64,000 nt of DNA from Actinoplanes teichomyceticus ATCC 31121. Its GTDB lineage: Bacteria > Actinomycetota > Actinomycetes > Mycobacteriales > Micromonosporaceae. The DNA lies in the NCBI RefSeq assembly GCF_003711105.1, contig NZ_CP023865.1, positions 4,675,001-4,739,000 of the forward strand. Direction: 5' to 3'. The notes beneath the pieces were generated by a model. It saw only the letters and a list, made by a program, of their open reading frames with translations. It searched no databases and was not told the DNA's origin. A program made the position numbers and the translations under genes. Of this stretch, positions 7,659 through 16,262 are shown in pieces. Position 1 is the first letter of the stretch. Every line of letters begins with the position of its first letter.

Positions 7659-9026
7659 ATGTCGAGCCTCGTCGAAGCCGTTGCGCCCACCCACCGGGAA
7701 GCCGCGACCCGGCAGACCGTGGCCATCATCGGCGGGGGCGCCAGCGGGGCGCTGCTGGCCCGGGCGCTGATCCGCCGTACGGATCACGAAGTCGTCCTGG
7801 TCGCGCCGGACCGCGCGCCCGGCCGCGGCGTCGCCTACGGCGCGGCCGAGCCCTGGCACGTGCTCAACGCCCGGGCCGGCGCGATGACCGCCGACTTCGA
7901 CGACCCACTGGACGTGGTCCGCTGGTCGGCCGCCCGGGGCCGGCCCGTGCAGCCGGGCGACTTCCTGCCCCGGGCGGTCTACGGCGACTATCTCGCCGAG
8001 CGCTTCGCCGAGACCGTGGCCGAATCCGGCGGCCGGCTGCGGCACCACCTCACCACCGCGACCGCGCTGCGGTCCGGGCCCGATGGCCACGTCGTGCTCA
8101 CCGGCGCCGGCCCGGTCCGCGCCGACCAGGTGGTCCTCGCCGTCGGCAACCCGCTGCCCGGCCGCCTGCCCGGGGTGAGCGAGGCGGCGTACGCCAGCCC
8201 GCGCTTCCACCCCGACCCCTGGGCCGAGCGCCGGGACCTGCCCGCCGACGAGCCGGTGCTGCTGCTCGGCACCGGGCTGACCGCGGTGGACGTCGCGCTG
8301 AGCCTGTCCGCGGCCGGCCACCGCGGACAGGTCGAGGCGCTGTCCCGCCGCGGTCTGCTGCCGCTGGCCCACCCGGAGACCCCGCCCGCCCCGGTCCGCC
8401 TCGACCTGCCCGACCGGCTCACCCTGCGGCAGCTGCTGCGCCGGGTGCGGGCCGAGATCGCCGGTGGGGCCGACTGGGTCGCCGTGGTGGACGAGCTGCG
8501 TCACCACGCCGACCGGCTCTGGCACGAGTTCGGCGACACCGACCGGCAACGCTTCCTGCGGCACGTGGTGCGGTACTGGGACGTGCACCGGCACCGGATG
8601 GCCCCGCCGGTCGCCGCCCGCATCGCCGAGCTGCGCGAGCGGGGCGCGCTGCGGTTCACCGCCGGCCGGCTGCGCGCGGTCCGGCCCGGCCCGCGCGGCG
8701 GCCTGCTCGTCGAGGTCGAGGGGGCGTCGGCCCGCCGGTTCGGCGCGGTGATCTGCTGTACCGGGCCGGGCACCCTGCCCGGCGCCGCCAACCCGTTGCT
8801 CGCCGGGCTGTTCCGTGACGGCGCCGCCCGCCCCGCGCCGTACGGCCTGGGTGTCGACACCGACCCGGACGGCCGTGTCGTCGATGCGCGCGGGCACATC
8901 CGGCCCGGACTGTGGCTGGCCGGCCCGTTGCGCCGCGGCCGCTCCTGGGAGGCGACCGCGGTCCCGGAGATCCGCGCGCAGATCAACCGGCTGGTCTCCG
9001 CGCTGCAGGTCCGCACCGGCGGGTAG
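7659..9026 (+). CDS. FAD/NAD(P)-binding protein (COG4529-like)
   Basis: A 455-aa flavoprotein. The N-terminal dinucleotide site is IIGGGASGALLARAL (about residues 24-38), followed by the family block GRGVAYGAAEPWHVLNARAG, and a second Rossmann-like site LLLGTGLTAVDVAL lies mid-protein. The family has no assigned reaction. ATG 7659 is preceded by GGGAGAG at a normal distance. The AT-rich palindrome directly upstream suggests regulation by a dedicated repressor not obvious in this window. It ends 12 bp from the convergent lipoprotein gene. Confidence 0.85.
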   Translation: MSSLVEAVAPTHREAATRQTVAIIGGGASGALLARALIRRTDHEVVLVAPDRAPGRGVAYGAAEPWHVLNARAGAMTADFDDPLDVVRWSAARGRPVQPGDFLPRAVYGDYLAERFAETVAESGGRLRHHLTTATALRSGPDGHVVLTGAGPVRADQVVLAVGNPLPGRLPGVSEAAYASPRFHPDPWAERRDLPADEPVLLLGTGLTAVDVALSLSAAGHRGQVEALSRRGLLPLAHPETPPAPVRLDLPDRLTLRQLLRRVRAEIAGGADWVAVVDELRHHADRLWHEFGDTDRQRFLRHVVRYWDVHRHRMAPPVAARIAELRERGALRFTAGRLRAVRPGPRGGLLVEVEGASARRFGAVICCTGPGTLPGAANPLLAGLFRDGAARPAPYGLGVDTDPDGRVVDARGHIRPGLWLAGPLRRGRSWEATAVPEIRAQINRLVSALQVRTGG

Positions 9027-9038
9027 CCGCGCCGGGGC

Positions 9039-9944
9039 TCAGTCGACGTCGTTGGCCAGCATCTCGTACCCGATCAGCGGCAGCGTCTCGGCGTCGGCCG
9101 GGGCGCGCGGCGGCTCGGTCCGGCCGTACTGCGAGATGGTGATGACGACGGGCGGCTCGGGATCGGCCGGTTCCGGCGGCTGCGAGGCCAGCTGGTCGGG
9201 CATCTCCACGGTCAGCTCGGCGAGCCGTCCCCGCTCGTCGAGAACCGCCCGGTAGGACATCGCCTTCGCGCGCGGGCCGTAGAGGTACGTCGGGTCGCTG
9301 AACAGCAGGTCGAGATCGGGGTCGACCCGGGTCGCGTCCAGTGTTCCGGTGATCGTGTCACCGGAGCGCCGCGCGGTGGTCACCGCCTTGATCAGGGCTT
9401 CGGCGTCCGGGCCGTCGGCTCGGCCGGGCCCGGGCAGTGTCGGCATGGAGTCCAGCCCGCTCTGCTCCTCGATCGCGGCGGCCGCCGCCAGGCGTTTCTC
9501 GTCGACCCGGACCCAGTGCTTGCCGTCCAGCAGGGCGTAGACCCGGTTGATGTCACGCAGCTGGCCGGGGGCCGCCGCCTTCCTGCGGTACTTCATGTAC
9601 AGGTCGCGCTCCTCGAGGTTGCCGTGGATGAGGTACCGCAGGTACGTCGCGTCGCCGACCCGCATCATCGCGGCCTGGCCCAGCTCCAGCAGTGCGCCGT
9701 CCGGCAGGTGGACGGCGCCGTGCGTGATGTCGGCGGTCAGGTACGCGCCGGTCCGGGTGAAGGTGTAGTCGCCGGCCCGCAACGCGTCCACGGATCTCAC
9801 CAGCGCCTCCCTCGCGTCGGCCGGGCTCGCGCCGGTTGCCGGACCGGCGTCACCGGGCGAGGTGCCGGGACGCGCGCAGCCGGTGACGCCCAGCGCGGCG
9901 GTGAGAGCGACAGCGATGATTCGTGGCAGCTTCGGGAGGGTCAC
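9039..9944 (-). CDS. LppX/LprG-like lipoprotein
   Basis: A 301-aa secreted lipoprotein with signal sequence and lipobox VTGC near residue 20 (LTAALGVTGCARPG). The body resembles the LppX/LprAFG fold: about 270 residues, a DYTFTRTG strand early, and a helix-strand pattern that forms a hydrophobic lipid-carrying cavity in mycobacterial members. The role in moving lipids across the envelope is known for relatives and inferred here. GTG 9944 was chosen because the signal peptide starts there and TATGTT lies 6 nt upstream, which suggests a leaderless message. Confidence 0.75.
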   Translation of the reverse strand: MTLPKLPRIIAVALTAALGVTGCARPGTSPGDAGPATGASPADAREALVRSVDALRAGDYTFTRTGAYLTADITHGAVHLPDGALLELGQAAMMRVGDATYLRYLIHGNLEERDLYMKYRRKAAAPGQLRDINRVYALLDGKHWVRVDEKRLAAAAAIEEQSGLDSMPTLPGPGRADGPDAEALIKAVTTARRSGDTITGTLDATRVDPDLDLLFSDPTYLYGPRAKAMSYRAVLDERGRLAELTVEMPDQLASQPPEPADPEPPVVITISQYGRTEPPRAPADAETLPLIGYEMLANDVD

Positions 9945-9950
9945 GGGGCC

Positions 9951-9956
9951 AACATA
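9951..9956 (-). promoter_or_regulatory. Candidate -10 of a leaderless promoter
   Basis: TATGTT on the minus strand, 6 nt before the GTG at 9944. There is no ribosome binding site. Confidence 0.4.
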
Positions 9957-10020
9957 GAGGCCCCGGACAAGTGCCCGGCGCGACCACCCGGCGATCCGCC
10001 CGTGACCGGCGGGGGGCGCT

Positions 10021-11538
10021 TCAGAGCGGGCGCAGGCCGGCGAGCGTGGTGGTGACCACCAGCCGCAGCTCACCGACGTGCAGCAGGCGCGCCACGGCCA
10101 GGTAGCCGAACGCCCCGGCGGCGGCCGCGGCCACGGTCGCGGCCGGGGTCCCGGAGAGGGCGAGGACCGCGGCGGCGCCGCCGCCACCGGCCGCCGCCGC
10201 GGCGAGGACCCGCAGGTGGGTACGCAGCAACCGCCGCCCGTCGATCCACCCGAACCGCCGCCGCAGCAGCACGACCGTCGCGGCCAGCCCGCACGTGTAC
10301 GCGATCGTGTAGGACACCGGCACCCCGACCACGATGGACCCGGCCGGCAGCACGGACCCGGACACCGCGCACCCGGCGATCCCGATCCCGGTCACCCCGG
10401 CCGTGATCAGCGCCGGTGTCCGGGTGTCCTGCAGCGCGTAGAAGCCCCGCTGCAGGATCGCGTACGCGCTGAACGGCACCAGCGCCGGCCCGAACACCGC
10501 CAGCACCGTCCCGAGCAGCCGCACCGTCGCGGGCGCGCTGTTGCCGTGGTCGAACAGCAGCGTGGCGACCGGCCGCCCGAACAGCACCAGGGCGACCGCG
10601 ATCGGCGCCATCACGGCCACCGCGACCCGTACCGCGAGCGACAGGTCCCGCACGATCCGGTCGTGGTCGCGCCGGGCCGCGCTGCGGCTCAGCCGCGGCA
10701 GCATGGTGGTCATCACCGACAGCGCGATCACCGCGAACGGCACCTGGAAGACCGCGAGCGCGTTCTGGTACGCGGTGACCCCGCCCGCCCCGCTCATCGA
10801 CGCCACCCGGGTCGCCGCGGCCAGCAGCGCCTGCGCGCCCAGCACCGACAGCAGCACCCACCCGGCCAGCCCGCCGATCCGCCGGATCGCGATGCCCCGC
10901 GGGTCCAGGCGCAGCCGGATCGGGAACCCGGACCGCGCCAGCGCCCACACCACCAGCGCCGTCTGGGCCAGGACACCGGCACTCGTCCCGGCCGCGAGCA
11001 GCGGAAAGCTCGGGTTCAGCACGTAGAGCAGGCCGACCGCGATCACCACCAGGCTGTTGGCCAGCGGCGCCCACGCCGGGGCCGCGAAGCTCCCGCGGAT
11101 GTTGAGCACGGCGCCGGCGGTCGCGCTCACCCCGTAGAACAGGATCTGCGGCAGGAAGTACCGGCTGAAGGCGACGGCCAGGTCGCGCTGGGCCGGGCTG
11201 AAGCCGGGCGCGTAGAGGTCCACCAGCCACGGGGCGACGGCCAGGGCGAGCAGCGTGACCGCGCTCAGCGCGTAGACCATCAGGGACAGCAGCCGCTGCG
11301 TGTAGAGCACTCCGTGATCCGGATCGGTCAGCGCCGCGCGGGCCAGCAGCGGCACCACGACGCTGGCCATCGCGCCGCCGATGAGCAGCTCGTAGACCGC
11401 GTTGGGCAGGGTGTTCGCCACGTTGTAGGCGTCCAGCAGCCGGGTGCCGAGCCCGAGCGCCGCGGTCAGCACCAGCACCCGCACGAACCCGGCCACCCGG
11501 GACGCCAGGGTCGCGACGGCCATCGCCTGGGTCTTCAT
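10021..11538 (-). CDS. MurJ/MviN-family lipid II flippase-like protein
   Basis: A 505-aa polytopic membrane protein with about 14 helices. The N-terminal block SRVAGFVRVLVLTAALG and the following AYNVANTLPNAVYELLIGGA match the MurJ/MviN family, which flips the peptidoglycan precursor lipid II. ATG 11538 follows AGGAAAGG; a GTG immediately before it is the alternative. It lacks the long cytosolic pseudokinase extension of mycobacterial MviN. It may be a paralogue tied to a secondary envelope polymer rather than the essential copy, as genes usually found with the main one are absent. Confidence 0.85.
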   Translation of the reverse strand: MKTQAMAVATLASRVAGFVRVLVLTAALGLGTRLLDAYNVANTLPNAVYELLIGGAMASVVVPLLARAALTDPDHGVLYTQRLLSLMVYALSAVTLLALAVAPWLVDLYAPGFSPAQRDLAVAFSRYFLPQILFYGVSATAGAVLNIRGSFAAPAWAPLANSLVVIAVGLLYVLNPSFPLLAAGTSAGVLAQTALVVWALARSGFPIRLRLDPRGIAIRRIGGLAGWVLLSVLGAQALLAAATRVASMSGAGGVTAYQNALAVFQVPFAVIALSVMTTMLPRLSRSAARRDHDRIVRDLSLAVRVAVAVMAPIAVALVLFGRPVATLLFDHGNSAPATVRLLGTVLAVFGPALVPFSAYAILQRGFYALQDTRTPALITAGVTGIGIAGCAVSGSVLPAGSIVVGVPVSYTIAYTCGLAATVVLLRRRFGWIDGRRLLRTHLRVLAAAAAGGGGAAAVLALSGTPAATVAAAAAGAFGYLAVARLLHVGELRLVVTTTLAGLRPL

Positions 11539-11877
11539 CACCCTTTCCTACCCCAGCCGCGCCAGCCACCGGCGTTCCCGGCCCGGCCTCCCGCGCGGCC
11601 GGCGGACCTGGCGGGCAGCGGGGCGGGCGGAACCTCCGATGTCCGCGAACCCTCGGCGGGTGGGCGGACAGGAGGGCGGCACGAGTTTCGCCGCGCAGGC
11701 GATCGCCGGCGCCGGCGCTGGCACGGGCCCGGCGGGTTCATGTTCGCGATCACCCGGCCCGGGCCGGCCGGCCCGGGCGGGCCTGACGCCACGGACCCCG
11801 CCAGGGCACGAGGCCGGCGGAACATGACGATGCGGTATCGAACGGACGACAGCCCTTCACGCGACTAGATGTCGCAT
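11539..11877. other. Intergenic region, nothing recognised
   Basis: Divergent spacer between the flippase gene and the small HTH gene. No conserved frame, repeat or hairpin was found apart from the promoter elements at its right end. Confidence 0.5.
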
Positions 11878-11887
11878 GACTATAGTC
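11878..11887. promoter_or_regulatory. Palindromic operator overlapping a -10 element
   Basis: GACTATAGTC is a perfect 10-bp palindrome that contains the -10 hexamer TATAGT (11881-11886). The hexamer ends 7 nt before ATG 11894, so the small HTH gene is probably leaderless and may repress itself at this site. A TTCACG at 11856-11861 is a poor -35 candidate with a 19-nt spacer. Confidence 0.5.
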
Positions 11888-11893
11888 GGGCGT

Positions 11894-12103
11894 ATGTCAC
11901 GACACCTCATGGGAGCCGGGGAAATCGCCAAACGGCTCGGGCTCAGCCGGCAGCGCGTCCAGCAACTCGCCGAGCGCGACGACTGGCCGGAACCGTTCGA
12001 CGAGCTGGCCATGGGCCGGGTCTGGCTGATCTCCGACATCGAGGCCTGGATCCAGCGGCAGCGCATCGAACAGCGGTCCGGTGAGCCGCCGCCGGAGACG
12101 TGA
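11894..12103 (+). CDS. Small helix-turn-helix protein (AlpA/MerR-like)
   Basis: A 69-aa protein made almost entirely of one winged HTH: GAGEIAKRLGLSRQRVQQLA is the helix-turn-helix, followed by WPEPFDELAMGRVWLISDIEAWI, the typical wing and C-terminal helix of AlpA/excisionase-like and MerR-like small regulators. ATG 11876 would add six residues, but ATG 11894 is preferred because TATAGT ends 7 nt upstream. Such proteins act as transcription factors or recombination directionality factors. No intact integrase lies next to it, only remnants several kb away. Confidence 0.75.
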   Translation: MSRHLMGAGEIAKRLGLSRQRVQQLAERDDWPEPFDELAMGRVWLISDIEAWIQRQRIEQRSGEPPPET

Positions 12104-12117
12104 CCGCGGGCCGCACA

Positions 12118-12255
12118 GCTTCACGCGGGCGGCCGCACCTCGCGCAGCGGTCGCTGTCCCCGCGGATCGCGGCGCCGGAGCGGCGGATCGGGGTGCGGCT
12201 GTTCGACCGGGGCTCCCGCGCGACCCGGCGGGCGCGGCGCTGCCGCCCGGGGCCC
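12118..12255 (+). pseudogene. Remnant of a LysR-type regulator N-terminus
   Basis: In one frame the stretch reads LAQRSLSPRIAAPERRIGVR followed by LFDRGSRATRR. This matches the recognition helix and following strand of LysR-family HTH domains (consensus ...QpaLSrqIraLErrLGvrLFdRgsR). There is no start, no preceding helix and no effector domain, and the key Leu of the ALE motif is Pro. It is a decayed fragment between the small HTH gene and DUF2203. Confidence 0.5.
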
Positions 12256-12296
12256 GGGCACGTCGCGTGCGTGCACGCCGGCCCGGCCGCTCGGCG

Positions 12297-12668
12297 TCAG
12301 TCGACCGGAGGGAGCCGGCGCCGGCCCGCGACGCCGAGGTCCGGCCGGTGGTACCAGCCTAGTTCGGCTTCGCCCTCCAGCCAGCACAGCAGCACCGGCA
12401 CGCCGTTCAGGTCGGCGGGGAAGTCGACCAGCAGCGGCGCGACTCCCTTGAGCTCCGCTCCCGACTCCTGCACGACCGTCATCAGCTCGTTGAGCCGCGC
12501 CTCCGCCGCCTTCCGCTCCGGCAGACCGCCCAGCCTCGTCGGCTCGCCACCCGGAACCAGCGCCGCGGACAGCTCCACCATGTCGGCCCGAACCTCAATG
12601 ATCTCCTCGAGGACGGGCCGCAGCCGGTCCAGCTCCGCGCGCGCTTCCTCCAGCGTGAACAGCCCCAT
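12297..12668 (-). CDS. DUF2203 family protein
   Basis: A 123-aa protein matching DUF2203. The N-terminus is FTLEEARAELDRLRPVLEEI, then a helical region, and the conserved C-terminal block GVAPLLVDFPADLNGVPVLL followed by CWLEGEAELGWYH. The family is helical and its function is unknown. ATG 12668 is the only sensible start; upstream is TTAACT at a 7-nt distance, a weak leaderless -10. No functional link to the neighbours is evident. Confidence 0.85.
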   Translation of the reverse strand: MGLFTLEEARAELDRLRPVLEEIIEVRADMVELSAALVPGGEPTRLGGLPERKAAEARLNELMTVVQESGAELKGVAPLLVDFPADLNGVPVLLCWLEGEAELGWYHRPDLGVAGRRRLPPVD

Positions 12669-13063
12669 GCCCGACAGTTAACCACTCTGTTGATCGTGAC
12701 CGGTGACGCTCCGGACGCCGGATCATGGTGTCGCTGTCTGACGATCAACACCGACCCCGTACGGGTGGTAGGCCTCCGGAGGAAACGTGGCGGGTCACCC
12801 ACGCGAACGCGGCCGCCAGCACCTCGCTCGCCTGCGCCCGATCCGTCAGGACCGCGACAACGGGCATCGACAAGGCACGGACGCGGCTACGCACCCATCG
12901 CCGCAGCGTCACCACCTCACCGAACAGGGGGTGAGGCCGGGTCGGAGCCGGAACGCTGGGGTGGTTCTCCGGCGCGTGCACGGATCTGGTAGCCGAGAAG
13001 AGCGCACTCGATCATGCTGGCGCGACCTTCGTAGACCGATGCGGTTCCGATGGGCCAGTGGCC
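12669..13063. other. Intergenic region with one long-range inverted repeat
   Basis: GTTGATCGT (12689-12697) and ACGATCAAC (12741-12749) are inverted repeats flanking 43 nt, just upstream of the DUF2203 gene. No convincing gene is present. A minus-strand frame at 12745-12981 reads like degraded protein (GEVVTLRRWVRSRVRAL) but I cannot assign it. Confidence 0.4.
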
Positions 13064-13069
13064 TACAGT
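13064..13069 (+). promoter_or_regulatory. Candidate -10 of a leaderless promoter
   Basis: TACAGT, followed by 7 nt and ATG 13077 of the SUKH-3 gene. Confidence 0.45.
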
Positions 13070-13076
13070 CGCTGCC

Positions 13077-13535
13077 ATGGACGGCGCGGTACGGCTACAC
13101 GGGGAAACCCGTCAGATCCTGAAAGATGCCGGGTGGCACGTGAATCGCGCCGTCGACACGGAGCGATGGGAAGCGGAACTCGTCGCCGACGGGTTCGCGC
13201 CCCTGCATCCCGTGGCCATGCGATTTCTCGCCGAGTTCGGCGGTCTCACAGTTCCTGACGGCGGTGCTGGAGTCACTCGCGCTCGCGAGTCGTTCACGCT
13301 GACGCCTACCGACTGCCGCGGCGAAGCGGACAGTTTTGTCGAATGGGGCGAGGACATCGGCCGCAGTATCGCCCCGATCGGCGTACTGGCGGGCGGAACC
13401 TGCGCCTGGGCCAACCTCGGAATAGACGAGCAGGGCGAGGTGTACGTCGTCAGTAGCGCGCTGGCCACCTTCGGCCGAATGCCGCGAGCTCTGGACCGGC
13501 TTGTTCTCGGCCATATGCCCCGCGACCTCAACTGA
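13077..13535 (+). CDS. SUKH-3 domain protein (possible orphan immunity protein)
   Basis: A 152-aa protein with the SUKH-3 pattern: LKDAGWHVNRAVDTERWEAE near the start, then AMRFLAEFGGLTVPDGGAG, a middle PIGVLAGGTCAWANLGIDEQ and the final ALDRLVLGH. SUKH proteins usually neutralise secreted polymorphic toxins and sit next to them, but no toxin gene is nearby, so this is an orphan or has been exapted. ATG 13077 is preferred to GTG/ATG codons further upstream because of TACAGT 7 nt before it. Base composition looks less GC-biased than the core genes, suggesting acquisition. Confidence 0.8.
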   Translation: MDGAVRLHGETRQILKDAGWHVNRAVDTERWEAELVADGFAPLHPVAMRFLAEFGGLTVPDGGAGVTRARESFTLTPTDCRGEADSFVEWGEDIGRSIAPIGVLAGGTCAWANLGIDEQGEVYVVSSALATFGRMPRALDRLVLGHMPRDLN

Positions 13536-13887
13536 CCCACCCCACCGGTCAGCGCCGGCTCAGGTGCCACCCTCCCCCCGGCCTTCACGGGCCGCATGAC
13601 GGGCTGCGGCCGCCCGAGCCCACACTCTCATGTACCGCCGATCGGGCCTCTCGCCCGGCGGCGCACCGCCCACCCGCGATGGCCGACCGGCCTGCGGACT
13701 GCCGTCCGGCCAGGGCGGGCAGGACCGGCTCCGCTGAAGGCGCTCACCCCCTGATCACGCGGGAAGAACCTTGCCACCGCCGCCGAGTGCGGCACCGCGC
13801 CGGCGACGACGGCGCCCGGCGAGGGGTCGATGTGCGGTTGCGGCAAGCCGCGAAATCCGATGAAAGGCGTCCGACCCCGGGTGTAGC
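13536..13887. other. Intergenic region, nothing recognised
   Basis: About 350 bp between the SUKH-3 and DUF427 genes. Open frames here have no recognisable content and I found no strong hairpin. Confidence 0.4.
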
Positions 13888-13900
13888 GGTAAGACTTACC
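13888..13900. promoter_or_regulatory. 13-bp palindrome before the DUF427 gene
   Basis: GGTAAG-A-CTTACC, perfect around a central A, ending 3 nt before ATG 13904. No ribosome binding site is present. The palindrome may be an operator on a near-leaderless promoter. Confidence 0.4.
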
Positions 13901-13903
13901 GGC

Positions 13904-14695
13904 ATGAGCCTGAACGTCGGGGTCGAGATGATGAGGCTTTTCGGCGAGCTGCGGCACGCGTCGACCGGCAAATGGGTCCGCGCCAGGCTCGGCGGCCGGC
14001 TCGCCGTCGACAGCCGTGCCGCACTGCTGCTGTGGGAACCGCGCCGCATCGTGCCCACCTACGCCGTGCCGGACAGGGATGTCCGAGCCGAACTCGTACC
14101 CGTCGAGCCGGCTGCGGACAGCGACGTACCGGTGCTGCACCCCGGCATCCCGTTCGCCGTGCACTCCACGCCCGGGCAGCCGTACGACGTGCGCGTCGGG
14201 GACGACGTCCGCGAGCGTGCCGCCTTTCGCCCGGACGACACGGACCTCGCCGGTCACGTCGCGTTCGACTTCGACGCGTTCTCCTGGACGGAGGAGGACG
14301 AGCCCCTGTTCGCGCACCCGCGCGACCCGTTCTCCCGCGTCGACGCGCGGCGCAGCAGCCGGCACGTGCGCGTCGAGCGGGACGGCGTGCTGCTCGCCGA
14401 ATCGCACACCCCGACACTCGTGTTCGAGACGAAGCTCACCCCGCGCTTCTACCTGCCGCGCGAGGACCTCAAGGCGGAGGTTCTGCCCAGTGACACGGTG
14501 ACGGCCTGCCCGTACAAGGGCCGCGCCACGTACCTGTCGTTCACGGTGGGGGAAGATCTGGCCTGGACCTACCCCGACCCGCTGCCCGAGGCCTCGCCGC
14601 TCGCCGGCCTGGTCGCGTTCTTCGACGAGGTTGTCGACGTCACCGTCGACGGCGTGCCCTGGGGTCGGCCCGATGCGCCGCTCGCCAGGTCATGA
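13904..14695 (+). CDS. Double DUF427 domain protein
   Basis: A 263-aa protein containing two related DUF427 units. The first includes VRARLGGRLAVDSRAALLLW and PRRIVPTYAVPDRDVRAEL. The second includes VRVERDGVLLAESHTPTLVF, RFYLPREDLKAEVLPSD and then ACPYKGRATYLSF, the most conserved block. DUF427 is a small beta fold with no assigned biochemistry, and two-domain versions are common in actinobacteria. The first unit lacks the full CPYKG block. ATG 13904 precedes a short MMRLFGELRH segment. Confidence 0.85.
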   Translation: MSLNVGVEMMRLFGELRHASTGKWVRARLGGRLAVDSRAALLLWEPRRIVPTYAVPDRDVRAELVPVEPAADSDVPVLHPGIPFAVHSTPGQPYDVRVGDDVRERAAFRPDDTDLAGHVAFDFDAFSWTEEDEPLFAHPRDPFSRVDARRSSRHVRVERDGVLLAESHTPTLVFETKLTPRFYLPREDLKAEVLPSDTVTACPYKGRATYLSFTVGEDLAWTYPDPLPEASPLAGLVAFFDEVVDVTVDGVPWGRPDAPLARS

Positions 14696-15045
14696 AGGGC
14701 GAGGTCGGCGTCTCCTGAGAGGCGCGGGAAAGGAGGCGGAGCCGGTTTCACCGACGTCTCAAGATCGAGTGCCCTTTCCTGCAGCGGGCCGGGCGCCACG
14801 CATGGTCACGATTGTGTCATCGGCCGACGCGCGCTCGTGCCGACGAGAGTGCGTTTGATCTGACCTGACCAGAATTGGTCGCGACCGGGTCAGCCGAGCC
14901 CTATTTCGGTTCGCCCCGGGGCGAGGGCTGCGTCCTCAGCGGCAGCTCTAGCCGCCGCGCACCGTCTGGAGGATCCGCGGCCGCTGCGCGACCTCCCGGT
15001 GCTGCGTCCGCCGCGGCTGACACCATGAGCGAAGGGAGCCTGCCC
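14696..15045. other. Intergenic region
   Basis: About 350 bp before the M20 peptidase. It holds short inverted sequences (TGACCAGAATTGGTCG near 14863) and the ribosome binding site GAAGGGAG before GTG 15046, but no gene I can support. Confidence 0.4.
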
Positions 15046-16257
15046 GTGGCCACCGCCGAGGTGACAGACCAGCGAGCCCTCCTGGCCGCTGCCCACGACG
15101 ACGCCTCCTCCGCGCTGCGCCTCATCCGCGACCTCGTGGCCGTGCCCAGCCGCGGCGGCATCGACCCCTACGGCCCCGTCGTCGACGTGGTGACCGGCTG
15201 GCTGCGCGCCCGACACCTCGACCCGTACGTCCTGCACGCCGAGGACGGCACCGAAGCCGCGGTCGTCTGCGAGATCACCGGCGGCCACCCCGGCCCCCGC
15301 CTCGTCCTTGACGCGTGCCTGGACACCGCCCCGTTCGGCGACGAAAACGCCTGGTCGCATCCGCCGGCCACCCCGGTGGAACGCGACGGCTGGCTCTACG
15401 GCCGTGGCGCCGCGGATTCCAAGGCCGCCGTTGCGATCTTCTGCCACCTGGCGGTCCGCCTGGCCGCCCAGCGCCACGCCATACACGGCCGGCTCGTGCT
15501 GCTGTTCGATCTCGACGAGCACACCGGCGGCTTCGCCGGCGCGAAACGCTACTTCGAGGGACCGGACGCGCCTACCGACGTGATCGGCGTGATGATCGGC
15601 TATCCCGGCATCGACAAACTCGTCGTCGGAGGCCGCGGCGTCCACCGGGCGCGTCTGCACGTACACGGCGTCGGGTCGCACTCCGGCGGCAGCCGCCGAA
15701 CCCCCAACGCCATCGAGAAGGCGGCACACCTCGTATGGGCGCTCGCCGGTCAGTCCCTCGGCGGCCCCGACGATCGGTTCCCGATGGGGCCGCGAGCCAC
15801 AGTGACCGCCGTCAACGGGGGGCAGGGCTACTCCACCACCCCCGACCTGTGCACCGTCAACATCGACATACGCACCACCACCAAGTTCGGCGACCGAGAT
15901 GCTCACCTGCTGCTCCACCAGCTCGCCGCCCACGTCGACAGCGAATGGCCGGACACCGGACCCACCGTCATCGAGACCGTGACCCGCTGGCCGCCCTACG
16001 CGCTCACCGACGACCATCCGCTGCCCTCGGTACTGATGACGGGCGCAGCCCAGCTCGGCCTCACCGTGCAACCGAAGGTGGCCGGGCCATCGAACATCGG
16101 CAACTACCTGGCCGGTCACAACGTGCCGGCAACGGCCGGCCTCGGAGTCAACTACGACGGACTGCACGGCACCGACGAACGCATCGAGATCGCCTCGATC
16201 CCCCTGGTACAGGCCATCTACCACACCGCCGTACTGACCTTGTTGGGCGTGAGGTAG
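15046..16257 (+). CDS. M20-family metallopeptidase with altered metal-site residues
   Basis: A 403-aa protein of the M20/ArgE/DapE/CPG2 family. The first metal block reads DACLDTAPFGD, so the usual His of HxD is Cys. The bridging Asp is kept in YGRGAADSKA. The Glu-Glu pair is E-H in LFDLDEHTGGF, the third ligand position is Tyr in MIGYPGID, and the C-terminal His is kept in GLHGTDERIEI. Some of these may be subfamily traits; together they question a standard di-zinc centre. GTG 15046 follows GAAGGGAG by 7 nt and is preferred to ATG 15025. Confidence 0.8.
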   Translation: MATAEVTDQRALLAAAHDDASSALRLIRDLVAVPSRGGIDPYGPVVDVVTGWLRARHLDPYVLHAEDGTEAAVVCEITGGHPGPRLVLDACLDTAPFGDENAWSHPPATPVERDGWLYGRGAADSKAAVAIFCHLAVRLAAQRHAIHGRLVLLFDLDEHTGGFAGAKRYFEGPDAPTDVIGVMIGYPGIDKLVVGGRGVHRARLHVHGVGSHSGGSRRTPNAIEKAAHLVWALAGQSLGGPDDRFPMGPRATVTAVNGGQGYSTTPDLCTVNIDIRTTTKFGDRDAHLLLHQLAAHVDSEWPDTGPTVIETVTRWPPYALTDDHPLPSVLMTGAAQLGLTVQPKVAGPSNIGNYLAGHNVPATAGLGVNYDGLHGTDERIEIASIPLVQAIYHTAVLTLLGVR

Positions 16258-16262
16258 CCCAG

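Noticed and set aside
4972..7770. Very long plus-strand frame across EamA and the carboxypeptidase
   Set aside because: Overlaps two genes with clear motifs in other frames and has no recognisable domain.
12745..12981. Possible 78-aa minus-strand gene
   Set aside because: A segment looks protein-like but no start signal, promoter or family supports it; noted as intergenic content only.
14863..14880. TGACC-AGAATT-GGTCG inverted repeat as an operator
   Set aside because: Short, about 170 bp from the nearest start, and not associated with promoter elements.
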